The translations under genes and the position numbers were made by a program. A stretch of 64,000 bases of DNA from Micromonospora luteifusca (GTDB lineage: Bacteria; Actinomycetota; Actinomycetes; Mycobacteriales; Micromonosporaceae), in assembly GCF_016907275.1 (NCBI RefSeq), contig NZ_JAFBBP010000001.1, forward strand, positions 6,624,001 through 6,688,000, given 5' to 3'. Positions within the stretch are counted from its first letter, which is position 1, and each line of letters opens with the position of its first letter. Under the pieces are notes generated by a model. That model had not been told where the DNA came from. It did not search any database and saw only the letters and a program-made list of their open reading frames with translations. Shown here in pieces: positions 54,940-62,949 of the stretch.

Positions 54940-55571
54940 GCCGCTGCCCCACCAGCCAGAACCGCCTCGACACCACCGAGCAGGCCCAGGCGACGCTCCT
55001 CGAGCCGGCGCAGGGCCTCCGGCAGCGGGGGGCACACCCAACCGTCGTCGCGGCCCGTGGTGAGGCTGCGCGCGGGCATCGGTGGTACGAGGGCGACGTT
55101 GCGCTGCTGCGCCAGCGTCGCCCAGTGTCGTTGGAACGCCGGGCTGTCCAGCCCGCCCGGCGGCAGCGCCGGCGCCAGGCCGATGGCCGCGCTGGTGCAG
55201 TGCAGCGTCAACAGGGCCGGGGAATCCGCGAGACCCAGAGCGAACCGGGCCACGAAGTGGAAGGTCGCCGGGTACACCAGGACGGCGTCGGCCCACTCGG
55301 CATGCTCGACGTGCCGGGCCCGCGTGCAGTCCTCCCACGCGTCGACGACCACCGGGTGATCGGTCCGCAGGGCGAGCGCGTCGCGGGTGACGAAGCGCAG
55401 GGCACTGCGGGTCGCCACCACGGCGACGTCGAGGTCGGCGTACGTGTCGCGGAGCCAGTTCAACCAGTTGGGCACGTTGCTGGCCGAGGCCGAGCCGGTG
55501 ACCACGAGCAGCAGCCGTCGCAGGTGCAGCTCCGGCGCCTGGAGGAACTCCGGCGGGGGCGGGGCACTCAT
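54936..55571 (-). CDS. HFCD-family flavoprotein cysteine decarboxylase
   Basis: A 211-residue flavoprotein of the homo-oligomeric flavin-containing cysteine decarboxylase family (EpiD/TvaF/LanD-like). Diagnostic parts are LLLVVTGSASASNVPNWLNW at the N-terminus, LVYPATFHFVARFALGLADS (the PASANT-like segment) and ALVPPMPARS (the PAMN-like segment). It would oxidatively decarboxylate the C-terminal cysteine of the precursors to an enethiolate for avionin ring closure. It is coupled by ATGA overlaps to genes on both sides. Confidence 0.82.
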   Translation of the reverse strand: MSAPPPPEFLQAPELHLRRLLLVVTGSASASNVPNWLNWLRDTYADLDVAVVATRSALRFVTRDALALRTDHPVVVDAWEDCTRARHVEHAEWADAVLVYPATFHFVARFALGLADSPALLTLHCTSAAIGLAPALPPGGLDSPAFQRHWATLAQQRNVALVPPMPARSLTTGRDDGWVCPPLPEALRRLEERRLGLLGGVEAVLAGGAAA

Positions 55572-56530
55572 GGTGCCGTCTCCCCGAGGACGGTCTCCAG
55601 CTCGCCGAGGGTCCGCCGCGAACCGTACGTGGCGCACACACCGGACATGTTCAGCACGACCTCGTCGACGCCCGCCGCGACGAACTCCTTGATGCCCAGC
55701 GCCAGCTCGGCCGGGTCGCCGTAGAGGAAGGCACCCCCGTCGATCAGGGCCCGGCCGCTGGCTTGCGCGTCCGCGGCCACGTCCACGGAGATCCCCGACC
55801 GCTGCAACATGTCGCGGTAGTGCGGCAGACGCATGTGCCCGGAGTTGCTGGCCAGCGCCAAAGCGACGGGGTCACGGTCGGCCTGGCGCAGCGCCATCGG
55901 CACGACGGCGACCAGCCGTGGCGTGGGTCGTCCGGCCCGTTCGGCCCCCCGGCGTAGCGCCGGGAGCACGGTGTCGCGCAGGTACGCGGCGGGCGTGAGC
56001 CAGGTGATCGCCACGTCGGCGACCTCTCCGGCCAGCTCCGCCATCCGTGGCCGCAGCACGCCCAGGCCGATCTCCACGACCGGACGGGGGTAGCGGGCCA
56101 GCTGCATCCCGCAGTGGAAGTACTCCCCTTCGAGGTGCACCTCGCCGCGCTCCAACAGCGACCGCACGATTGTCGCGTACTCGCGTACCGCGCCGAGCTG
56201 GCTGCGGTACGGCGCGCCCAGCACCCCTCGTTGCAGGGCCGCCGCGCCGGGTCCGAAACCGGCCACGAACCGGTGACCGGTGGTGGCCGCCAGGGTCTGC
56301 GCCCGCAGGGCGGCGTCGTACGGGTGCAGGAACGGCATCAGGTTGACCGAGGTGCCCATCGGCACCCGGAAACCGCTGGCCGCGGCGTGGGCGAAGCTGA
56401 CGTGGGTGTCGCCGACGTTGCCCTGGCCCTGCCAGAGACAGGACGCCGACCACTGGGTGAGCGCGGCGAACGGCAGGAGCTGTTCGGGACGCTGCGGCGC
56501 GAACGGCATCATGATCGAGTACGCGGTCAT
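55568..56530 (-). CDS. F420-dependent LLM-class reductase of the RiPP cluster
   Basis: A 320-residue luciferase-like TIM-barrel oxidoreductase: HRFVAGFGPGAAALQRGVLG, VVEIGLGVLRPRMAELAGEV, ITWLTPAAYLRDTVLPALRR. In class V clusters such as lexapeptide an F420H2-dependent enzyme reduces dehydroalanine or dehydrobutyrine to D-Ala or D-Abu; I infer the same role here. Cofactor choice (F420 versus FMN) cannot be proven by eye. Its ATG overlaps the ABC gene stop by one base (TGATG). Confidence 0.8.
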   Translation of the reverse strand: MTAYSIMMPFAPQRPEQLLPFAALTQWSASCLWQGQGNVGDTHVSFAHAAASGFRVPMGTSVNLMPFLHPYDAALRAQTLAATTGHRFVAGFGPGAAALQRGVLGAPYRSQLGAVREYATIVRSLLERGEVHLEGEYFHCGMQLARYPRPVVEIGLGVLRPRMAELAGEVADVAITWLTPAAYLRDTVLPALRRGAERAGRPTPRLVAVVPMALRQADRDPVALALASNSGHMRLPHYRDMLQRSGISVDVAADAQASGRALIDGGAFLYGDPAELALGIKEFVAAGVDEVVLNMSGVCATYGSRRTLGELETVLGETAP

Positions 56531-58308
56531 CAGTTCACTCCCGTCCCGACGAGCAACTGCCCCCGGACCAGGTCGGTGTAGTCAGGGCAGGTCTGCACCA
56601 GGTTGTCGTGCGACCCCTGACCGATCACCGCTCCGGCCTGCATGACCACGACGTGGTCGGCGTGGCGGATCGTGGAGATGCGGTGCGCGACCACGACCAC
56701 CGCCCGGGTCGCGGCGATCTCGTCGATCAGGTCCCGGAGTCGCTGCTCGTTGATGCTGTCCAGATGCGACGACGGTTCGTCGAGGAGCACGAGTGGCGCC
56801 TCGCTGAGCAGGGCGCGGGCGATGGCGAGGCGCTGCCGCTGGCCGCCGGAGAGGTCCACACCACCGGCGAGCACCGTGTCCAGCCCGTCGGGCAGACGTC
56901 GGATGTCGTCGGCCAGGCCGACCCGGTGCAGCGCCGACATCAGGTCCCCGTCGGAGTACGCGCTGTCGCCGCGGCCCAGGGTCAGGTTGCGACGCACGGT
57001 GTCCTGCACCGAGCTGGAACCCTGGTCGACGAAGGCGATCCGGCCGCGCAGCTCGTCGAGCGACCACTGCCGGACGTCGTTGCCGAACACGCGGATGCTG
57101 CCGTCGGTGACGTCGGCGAAGCGCTGGATCAGCTCCATCGCGGTCGTCTTGCCGGCGCCGGAGAGACCCACCACGGCGGTGAGGCCCCGCGCCGGCACCT
57201 CGAACGACACGTCACGCAGGATCGGCTCCGTGCCGTAGCGGAACCCGACGTTGTCGAACCGCACCGCCGGCGCGGACGCCGCCGGGCTCTGCGGCGCCGG
57301 CAGCGCCTCGTCCGGACCGGCCTCCTGCGGCATCGCGAACAGGCCGGTGAAGCGGTCGCGGGCCACGGCGCCCATCTTCAGTGCCGTGACACCAGCCGCG
57401 ATCATCATGAACGGGCCGGTGAGCTGGAGCAGGTAGAGCAGGAACGCGACGAAGTCGGCGAGGCTGAGCCCGCCCGCCACGACCCGGGCGCCACCGCCAC
57501 TGACGACCGCGACCAGGGCGATCTGCTGCCCCAGGTTGACCACGGGGGTCATCAACGCCTCCATCCGCGCGGCGTCGATCTCCCGGCGGGCGACCGTGTC
57601 GGCCTGCCCCGCGAGATCCGCGGTCACGCTCGCCTCCGCCCGGTACGCCTTGATCACCTTGATCGAGTCGACCGCGGTGACGAAGCGCTGGGCGAGGGAC
57701 CCGGTGGTCTCCTGCACGGCGGCGTAACTGCGCCGCAGGCGCCGCACCACGCCCACGATCAGAGCGGCGGCGACCAGGAACGCGGCGAGCGTCATCGCCA
57801 ACAGCACCCAGTCGAGGAAACCCATGATCACCAGCGTGCCGACGGCCGTGAGACCGGCGATGGGCAGCTGGATCGGGCCGACGTCGATCAGCTTCTTGAC
57901 CCGGGAGGTGTCCGCCGTGATGCGGCTGACGAGGTTGCCGCTGCCCTCCCGGCGTACGTCGGCGAGGGGCAGCCGCAGGACGTGGCCCATCGTGCGTACC
58001 CGCAACCGGCAGATCATCTGCTGACCGAGGCGGGACAACAGGAACGTGGCGAGCGCGTTGGACAGCGCCGCGCCGAGCCCGAAGACGATCAGCAGCACCG
58101 TCCATCGCTGGGTGCTGCCCTCGCCGAGGGCGGCGATCAGTTGGCCGACGGCCCACGGCAGGGCCAGGGTGCCCGCGGTGGAAACCAGCGCCAGCAGGCC
58201 GATCAACACCATGGTCGGCGGATTCGCCGTGACGAGGTCGCGCAGCAGACGCAGTGGGCGGTCCGGCTGGCGCTCGCCGGCGAGGACAGGAGTTCGCGAA
58301 GTACGCAC
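56530..58308 (-). CDS. ABC exporter, fused membrane and ATPase domains
   Basis: A 592-residue half-transporter. The six-helix ABC exporter domain spans about 35-310 (VLIGLLALVSTAGTLALPWA; FLDWVLLAMTLAAFLVAAAL). The ATPase follows with Walker A VVGLSGAGKTTAMELIQ, signature DLSGGQRQRLAIARAL, Walker B LVLLDEPSSHLDS and the H-loop VVVAHRISTIRHAD. No C39 peptidase domain precedes it, so leader removal must happen separately. It should export the mature or modified peptide and may give self-protection. Confidence 0.92.
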   Translation of the reverse strand: MRTSRTPVLAGERQPDRPLRLLRDLVTANPPTMVLIGLLALVSTAGTLALPWAVGQLIAALGEGSTQRWTVLLIVFGLGAALSNALATFLLSRLGQQMICRLRVRTMGHVLRLPLADVRREGSGNLVSRITADTSRVKKLIDVGPIQLPIAGLTAVGTLVIMGFLDWVLLAMTLAAFLVAAALIVGVVRRLRRSYAAVQETTGSLAQRFVTAVDSIKVIKAYRAEASVTADLAGQADTVARREIDAARMEALMTPVVNLGQQIALVAVVSGGGARVVAGGLSLADFVAFLLYLLQLTGPFMMIAAGVTALKMGAVARDRFTGLFAMPQEAGPDEALPAPQSPAASAPAVRFDNVGFRYGTEPILRDVSFEVPARGLTAVVGLSGAGKTTAMELIQRFADVTDGSIRVFGNDVRQWSLDELRGRIAFVDQGSSSVQDTVRRNLTLGRGDSAYSDGDLMSALHRVGLADDIRRLPDGLDTVLAGGVDLSGGQRQRLAIARALLSEAPLVLLDEPSSHLDSINEQRLRDLIDEIAATRAVVVVAHRISTIRHADHVVVMQAGAVIGQGSHDNLVQTCPDYTDLVRGQLLVGTGVN

Positions 58309-58330
58309 GGGATTCTGCCTTTCGACTCGG

Positions 58331-59338
58331 TCAGTGGCCGACGAACTCGAGCAGGGTCCGGACCGCCGTGTCGGGTCCGCGCCAGGAGAGCCGGAGACCC
58401 GCGGCTCCGGCCAGTCGCTCGATGTCCTCGGCGGTACGGGTGGGCGCGGGCATCATCGAACGCAGCCGCAACTCGGAGCCGGCGCCGCCGACGGGCATGG
58501 CGATGTCGGCGACCAGTACCTTGCCGGTCGCCCCGGCCGCCTCGGCGCAACGCTTGAGGATCAGGATCGCGTCGTCGTCCGACCAGTCCGCGAGGATGGC
58601 GGAGAGCAGATAGACGTCGTGGCCCTCCGGCAGCGGGTCGAGGAAACTGCCTTCGACCGCGGTGCACCGGTCCGCCACCTCGCTGCGCGCGAAGCGCCGA
58701 CCCGCCTCAGCCGACACGTTCTTCAGATCCAGCAACGTGCCGCGCAGGTGGGCGTGTGCCCGGACCAGGGCGAGGGTCAGGTTGCCCAGGTGACCGCCGA
58801 CGTCGACGAAGCTCCGCACGCCGCCCCAGTCGTACCCGGACACGACGATGCCCGCGTCCCAGTGCAGGTCCATCCGGTCCGCAGCCTCACCCTGCTCCCG
58901 CCACTCGGCGACGAAGGCCGGGTCGTTGTTGACGGCATCCCAGTAGTCGCGGCCGAACTCGGCCACGTAGCCGGGCCGTCCGGTGCGTACGGTGTGGTCG
59001 AGCCGCAGCAGGGACAGGCCGCTGCTGCCGAACATCCCGTCGTTGCGCAACATCGCGCGCACGCTCTGCGGGTGGTCGGAACGCAGCGGCTCGGCGAGGG
59101 CGGTGAGGGCGTACCCGCCGTTCTCGTCGCGGTCGAGCAACTCGATGTCCACCAGGTAGCGGAGCAGCATGTCGGTCACGTCGGGGGCCGATCCCGCCCG
59201 GCGGGCGATCTCGTCGGCGGTGGTCGCCCCCGCCGCGACGTGGTCCGCGATGCCGAGCGTCGCGGCCGCTCGCACGGCTGCCGGGACCAGAAGGTCGGTC
59301 ATGGTCAACAGTTGCTGGAAGGGCGGGATCTCGGTCAT
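58331..59338 (-). CDS. SAM-dependent methyltransferase (O-methyltransferase family 2 fold)
   Basis: A 335-residue enzyme with the dimerisation winged-helix N-domain (VPAAVRAAATLGIADHVAAG, DMLLRYLVDIELLDRDENGG) and the C-terminal SAM domain: VRSFVDVGGHLGNLTLALVR, TLLDLKNV, VYLLSAILADWSDDDAILIL (His of the usual catalytic motif replaced). In related peptides a methyltransferase dimethylates the N-terminus; the target here may be that amine or a side chain. It follows the putative attenuator at 59368-59409. Confidence 0.85.
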   Translation of the reverse strand: MTEIPPFQQLLTMTDLLVPAAVRAAATLGIADHVAAGATTADEIARRAGSAPDVTDMLLRYLVDIELLDRDENGGYALTALAEPLRSDHPQSVRAMLRNDGMFGSSGLSLLRLDHTVRTGRPGYVAEFGRDYWDAVNNDPAFVAEWREQGEAADRMDLHWDAGIVVSGYDWGGVRSFVDVGGHLGNLTLALVRAHAHLRGTLLDLKNVSAEAGRRFARSEVADRCTAVEGSFLDPLPEGHDVYLLSAILADWSDDDAILILKRCAEAAGATGKVLVADIAMPVGGAGSELRLRSMMPAPTRTAEDIERLAGAAGLRLSWRGPDTAVRTLLEFVGH

Positions 59339-59367
59339 CGTTGGTACCTCGCTGTCAGGTGGGGTGG

Positions 59368-59409
59368 CCGAGCGGTGGGCCGAACGGGGCCGTACGGCCC
59401 ACCGCTCGG
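59368..59409 (-). terminator. Attenuator-like hairpin between precursor and enzyme genes
   Basis: Perfect 15-bp arms CCGAGCGGTGGGCCG and CGGCCCACCGCTCGG with a 12-base loop lie between the second precursor gene and the methyltransferase. A partial terminator here would give excess precursor transcript over enzyme transcript, as in many lanthipeptide operons. Confidence 0.7.
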
Positions 59410-59423
59410 GGGCCTGCCGTGTT

Positions 59424-59609
59424 TCAGCAGCCGTCGTCGACGGTCTTCGAGATGATCTGGCTGGCCATGAAGCTGACGGCCGCCGAGGCGGCGCAGGCCG
59501 GGGTGGTGGCCGGGGCGTCCGAGACAGCCGAAACCTCGATGTCCTCGGCGGTGCTGTAGGTCTCGTAGCCAGCCAGCAGCTCTTCGATGTTGCTCGCCTT
59601 GTCCTGCAC
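59424..59609 (-). CDS. RiPP precursor peptide 1 (61 aa)
   Basis: A GTG start preceded by AAGGAGAG. The leader (residues 1-34) contains NIEELLAGYETY and ends EVSAVSDAPA. The core of 27 residues begins TTPAC, contains AASAAVSF and ends TVDDGC. It carries Ser/Thr for dehydration and two cysteines. The C-terminal Thr-x4-Cys spacing equals that of avionin (AviMeCys) rings in thioamitides and class V lanthipeptides. It is about half identical to precursor 2, with YETY, VSAV and DAPATT conserved. Confidence 0.88.
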   Translation of the reverse strand: MQDKASNIEELLAGYETYSTAEDIEVSAVSDAPATTPACAASAAVSFMASQIISKTVDDGC

Positions 59610-59640
59610 TTTCTCTCCTTCGTGAATCGGTTTTCAGGAA

Positions 59641-59661
59641 CGTCCGCCGCGCCGGCGGACG
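59641..59661 (-). terminator. Short hairpin between the two precursor genes
   Basis: CGTCCGCCG and CGGCGGACG are perfect 9-bp arms around a 3-base loop in the 68-base space between the precursors. It may stabilise or partly terminate the precursor 2 transcript. Confidence 0.5.
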
Positions 59662-59677
59662 GGATCGGGAGGTGCGC

Positions 59678-59860
59678 TCAGCAGGTCGCCTCGTAGGTGA
59701 CCGAGGTCAGGAAGCTGACGGCGGCGCTGGCGCAGTACCAGGTGGTGGCCGGGGCGTCCGCGACGGCCGAGACGTCCAGCTCGTCGGTGTCGCCGAGGTA
59801 GGTCTCGTAGCTCGCCACGAGGTCGACGATGTTGTCGCTCTTGGTGAGGTCCGTGGGCAT
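59678..59860 (-). CDS. RiPP precursor peptide 2 (60 aa)
   Basis: ATG 59860 follows AAGGAGATC. The leader (1-38) contains NIVDLVASYETY and ends DVSAVADAPA; the 22-residue core begins TTWYC, contains ASAAVSF and ends TYEATC. Two cysteines and a C-terminal Thr-x4-Cys match precursor 1. The probable cleavage region is after DAPA, giving an N-terminal Thr-Thr that may be dehydrated. It is the first precursor in transcription order. Confidence 0.88.
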   Translation of the reverse strand: MPTDLTKSDNIVDLVASYETYLGDTDELDVSAVADAPATTWYCASAAVSFLTSVTYEATC

Positions 59861-59959
59861 TTCGATCTCCTTCGTGGTGGGAAGCACTGAGCTCCAGACT
59901 GGGAACGCCCCGTCGACGCCCCCAGCAAGAGAGCTCAGGTCTTCTGTCATCGGTACGGG

Positions 59960-60919
59960 TCAGGCCGGCAGGTTGCGGGCCGGGTTCTTGGGGTCGATGT
60001 GTGCCGCGATGAAGTGCTCGACGACGGTGGGCTCGACCTGCCTCAGGTCGTCACCGGCCTCGACCAGGGCGGCGGACAGAACGGTGGCGCGGTGCTGCCC
60101 GAAGCTGAGCCCCTGGCGACCGGCCTTGGCGTCCTTGGGTTCCCAGGCCGCCCCGACCCCCGGCGCCACCCGGTCGACGAAGGCCGACGTCTCGTGTTCC
60201 AGACCGGGCAGGTCCTGCGCCACCCGGGCCAGGTCGTCGGCGACGTGCGCCCAGTCGTCGGTGAGGTAGACGACGATGGCGTCGCGGCGCGGGTACAACT
60301 CGCGCGCTGACAACACCTTCGCCCGGTACGGCACCTCCCGGTCCTCAAGGTGGTTCAGGATCGTGGCCCACGCGCCGACGGCGTGCTCGGCGTCGCGGAG
60401 GTGGAAGTAGATCCGCAGGAAGTCCCGGTCGTTGGCGCGCTGCCGGGAGCCGTCGACCAGGAAGAATCCTGGTGACAGGGCGGCCCGCCACGGTGGTACG
60501 CCCAGCTTCACCGGCTCACCGGGAGCGGACCCGGTCGTGGTGAGTGCCTCCACGGGAACCCAGATCCGCAGGCCCTCGCGCTCGACCAGGATCCGGGCGC
60601 GGCCGGCGGGGTCATGTTGGACCGCCGAGCGGGCGACGGCCCGTACCTCGATCTGTCGGTGTGGAACCGCGGCGATGAACCGCTCTTCGAGCGCGTCGTC
60701 CCGCAACCGGGTGGGCACCTGCCCGTCCGGCTGCCCGGAGTGCAGCACGTTGTAGATCGACTCCGCGAGCAGCCGACGCAGCTCCCGGGGATAGTCGGCC
60801 TTGACCTCCTGGCCGCCGACGACCGCGGTGGTCCGGTCCGCCGACACGCGGATCTGCCTGATCGCGTCGCGCACCGCGGGGGAGAGTTCCCCCGTCACGG
60901 GCTGGGCTTGCAGTGTCAT
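59960..60919 (-). CDS. HopA1-family lyase (LanY-like) of class V synthetase
   Basis: A 319-residue protein of the type III effector HopA1-like family. Visible family parts are LSPGFFLVDGSRQRANDRDF, LRIYFHLRDAEHAVGAWATI, VPYRAKVLSARELYPRRDAI and VVYLTDDWAHVADDLARV. In class V lanthipeptide and thioamitide pathways this family removes phosphate from phospho-Ser/Thr to make dehydro residues. It overlaps the kinase gene by ATGA, so the two are made together. Confidence 0.85.
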   Translation of the reverse strand: MTLQAQPVTGELSPAVRDAIRQIRVSADRTTAVVGGQEVKADYPRELRRLLAESIYNVLHSGQPDGQVPTRLRDDALEERFIAAVPHRQIEVRAVARSAVQHDPAGRARILVEREGLRIWVPVEALTTTGSAPGEPVKLGVPPWRAALSPGFFLVDGSRQRANDRDFLRIYFHLRDAEHAVGAWATILNHLEDREVPYRAKVLSARELYPRRDAIVVYLTDDWAHVADDLARVAQDLPGLEHETSAFVDRVAPGVGAAWEPKDAKAGRQGLSFGQHRATVLSAALVEAGDDLRQVEPTVVEHFIAAHIDPKNPARNLPA

Positions 60920-62016
60920 CGGTCTCCTCCGAAGCCGAGGGTGGTGGCGAACTTCTCCGGGTTGACCAGGGCGGCACGTCCGACTCCGGCGGCGGCGCGC
61001 TGGATGGCGGACAGCCGCGCGGAGGACAACGCGCCGGCGATCAGACGGTCGAGCAGGTGCCAGCCGGCGAAAGCCGTCGCGCGGACCGCCAGGCCGTCGT
61101 CGACCTCCGGTCGAACCTCGCGGTACGCGCGCCAGAACTCGTGCACCAGCGGAAGCAGGCGGCGCATCTTGTCGACCCCGCGTCGCAGCACCAGCTCGTG
61201 GGTGAACTCGGTGTCCAGGAAGGCGTCGTCACCCCGGTTGGTCACGAGGTCCAGGACCGACCGGTAGATCCACTCGCCGGCGAACGCCCCGACGTCACGG
61301 GCCGGATCGGCGAGCCGGAACTCCTCCCAGTCGGTGAGGAACAGCCCAACCGGTCCGATCAGCAACTGGTCGACCCGCAGGTCGCAGTGGGACGGCACCT
61401 TCGGCGCCCGCTCCTCGGCGTCCCGCAGGCGCCGGACGGCAGCGATCAGCTCGGGGTCGTTCTGCAGAAGCCGCCAGGCTTCGATCTCACCGGCGCTGGA
61501 GCGCAGGAACATCGACAGCGGCAGCCCCTCCAAAAGGCCGACCGGCGGAAATCCTGGGGTCGTGTCGTCGAGCTCGACGGTGGCCGCGGGCGGGGTGGAG
61601 TGCAGGTGCCCGATCGCCCGGCCCACCTGGTACGCGTGCTCCAGCGTGAAGGTTTCGTCGACCATGAGCGTCGCGCCGTTGACCGCGTCGTCGATGCGCT
61701 CGAATACGACGATGAAGTTTTCCTCGTCACTGCCGATGAATTGCGGCCAGTGCACATTCTCGAAAGAGGCGTCCGCCGCGTACTTCTCGAAGTCGAGCAG
61801 GCGGCGCATACGGCCATGGGTGTCGCCAGCCCGGCCGGTGAGCCGTTTGACGAAGACGTCCCGACCATTCTCGGTAACACCGGCCCACGCGTCGTTCCGC
61901 CCGATCGGCGAGGTGACAGTCTCGCGGACGAAGGGCCCAACGCCCAGCTCCAGCAGCAGCCGGTCGACCTCGGGAGCCAGATCCAAATTGATCGGCATTA
62001 CCTGCTTCGTGACCAC
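60916..62016 (-). CDS. APH-like kinase (LanK-like) of class V synthetase
   Basis: A 366-residue protein-kinase/aminoglycoside-phosphotransferase-fold enzyme. It has an ATP-site lysine in GRDVFVKRLTG, catalytic loop VPSHCDLRVDQLLIGP (Asp and Gln in the H-x-D-x4-N positions) and the metal-binding DWEEF. It should phosphorylate Ser/Thr of the precursors as the first step of dehydration. The start is set by GGAGGTGAT (62021-62029), a full match to the 16S anti-SD, four bases before GTG 62016. First gene of the operon. Confidence 0.85.
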   Translation of the reverse strand: MVTKQVMPINLDLAPEVDRLLLELGVGPFVRETVTSPIGRNDAWAGVTENGRDVFVKRLTGRAGDTHGRMRRLLDFEKYAADASFENVHWPQFIGSDEENFIVVFERIDDAVNGATLMVDETFTLEHAYQVGRAIGHLHSTPPAATVELDDTTPGFPPVGLLEGLPLSMFLRSSAGEIEAWRLLQNDPELIAAVRRLRDAEERAPKVPSHCDLRVDQLLIGPVGLFLTDWEEFRLADPARDVGAFAGEWIYRSVLDLVTNRGDDAFLDTEFTHELVLRRGVDKMRRLLPLVHEFWRAYREVRPEVDDGLAVRATAFAGWHLLDRLIAGALSSARLSAIQRAAAGVGRAALVNPEKFATTLGFGGDR

Positions 62017-62082
62017 TCTTATCACCTCCAACAATTCTCACACGGACACGACTAGCTAAGGGGACCGTGTTCGTCTTGAATG

Positions 62083-62101
62083 GTTCCGGTGGCACCGGAA
62101 C
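62083..62101. promoter_or_regulatory. Perfect palindrome upstream of the RiPP operon
   Basis: GTTCCGGTG-G-CACCGGAAC has 9-bp perfect arms around one central base and lies 55 bases upstream of the kinase gene's Shine-Dalgarno sequence. It is a candidate operator of the cluster; no regulator gene is encoded next to it. Confidence 0.45.
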
Positions 62102-62419
62102 TGTCTTTCCGTTACCCCTCGGCTCCCTTTCGGGTGGTGCTCCGTGCGGTGTGATGAAAGATAACCATGGCGGGCTGAGGCGAGACAAGACGCGAATCCG
62201 CAGCCATATAAAAACTGTTTCTGCGACCGGCTGTCGGTATGTCCGATCTGCACGGACGTCGGCGCGCCGGCCGTCCTGCCGATGCGGCTTTCCGGGCCGG
62301 GTACGGACGCGTGTGCCCAGCTCAGGGCGGGAAAATGGTGCACCGCTGCGGTCCCCGGCAGGGACCGGCCGGACTCAAAATTTCTCAAGTGGACATCCGG
62401 TCGTAACCGGGAACAGCAG
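62102..62419. promoter_or_regulatory. Region upstream of the RiPP operon
   Basis: About 320 bases without a credible gene between the operon and a minus-strand terminator. It includes an A/T-rich patch (CCATATAAAAACTG near 62205-62218) unusual for this genome, which may belong to the promoter. I cannot place -35 and -10 elements with confidence. Confidence 0.4.
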
Positions 62420-62461
62420 AGCCCCGGTTGGGCTCCGGACGACCGGAGCCCAACCGGGGCT
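62420..62461 (-). terminator. Very strong terminator after the small secreted protein gene
   Basis: Perfect 19-bp arms AGCCCCGGTTGGGCTCCGG and CCGGAGCCCAACCGGGGCT with a 4-base loop, 19 bases after the stop of the gene ending at 62480. It insulates the RiPP operon from upstream transcription. Confidence 0.88.
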
Positions 62462-62479
62462 CGAAGGAGTGCTGCGGGG

Positions 62480-62737
62480 TCAGCCGCAGGTGACGCGGAC
62501 GAACGTGAAGCCGAAGCGGTTCGGTACGCGGTAGACGTCGACGTTGCCCTCGCTGCCGACGTAGGAGCCGAGCAGCGGCACGTCAGGATGGTCCGGGCAG
62601 ATCGGGCCGGCCGCCACCACACTCGCCCGGGCGGTGCCACCGTGCGTGGCAGTGGGGACGGGTGCGGCAAGTGCGACCGGTGCGGCAAGTGCGACGGCGG
62701 TCGCGGCGAGCGCGGCGACACGGTTCAGAGGGGACAT
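62480..62737 (-). CDS. Small secreted protein, 85 aa
   Basis: A signal peptide is plain: MSPLNRVAALAATAVALAAP with A-x-A cleavage near residue 25-30. The mature part of about 50 residues has two cysteines (PICPDHPDVPLLGSYVGSEG ... VRVTCG) that could form a disulfide and otherwise reads as a compact beta domain (NVDVYRVPNRFGFTFVRV). ATG 62737 follows AAAAGGAG. The family is unknown. It stands between two terminators as a single unit. Confidence 0.8.
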   Translation of the reverse strand: MSPLNRVAALAATAVALAAPVALAAPVPTATHGGTARASVVAAGPICPDHPDVPLLGSYVGSEGNVDVYRVPNRFGFTFVRVTCG

Positions 62738-62886
62738 CGGTTCTCCTTTTGCGACAGGGCGGCCGGGGGACGCGGACGCCGGGATGGAAGCCGGACGGCG
62801 CAGGCGACGGCAGGCAGGTGCTGTGCCATGGTCAAGGTCTACGACTTCGGGGGTCACCCCCGGCACCCCAGATCGAAGAATTGAAC

Positions 62887-62931
62887 GCCACGATCGGCCG
62901 GGGCTGCTCCTACCGCCGGCCCCATCGTGGC
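62887..62931 (-). terminator. Hairpin downstream of the DUF4396-like gene
   Basis: GCCACGAT/ATCGTGGC outer arms and GGCCGG/CCGGCC inner arms form one interrupted stem just after the stop at 62950 on the minus strand. Confidence 0.55.
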
Positions 62932-62949
62932 GCGGCAACTGTGCCCCGT

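Noticed and set aside
51463..62016. Thioamitide (thioviridamide-like) cluster
   Set aside because: Kinase, HopA1 and HFCD genes fit, but no YcaO or TfuA gene occurs in the cluster or nearby in the window, so thioamide formation is unsupported.
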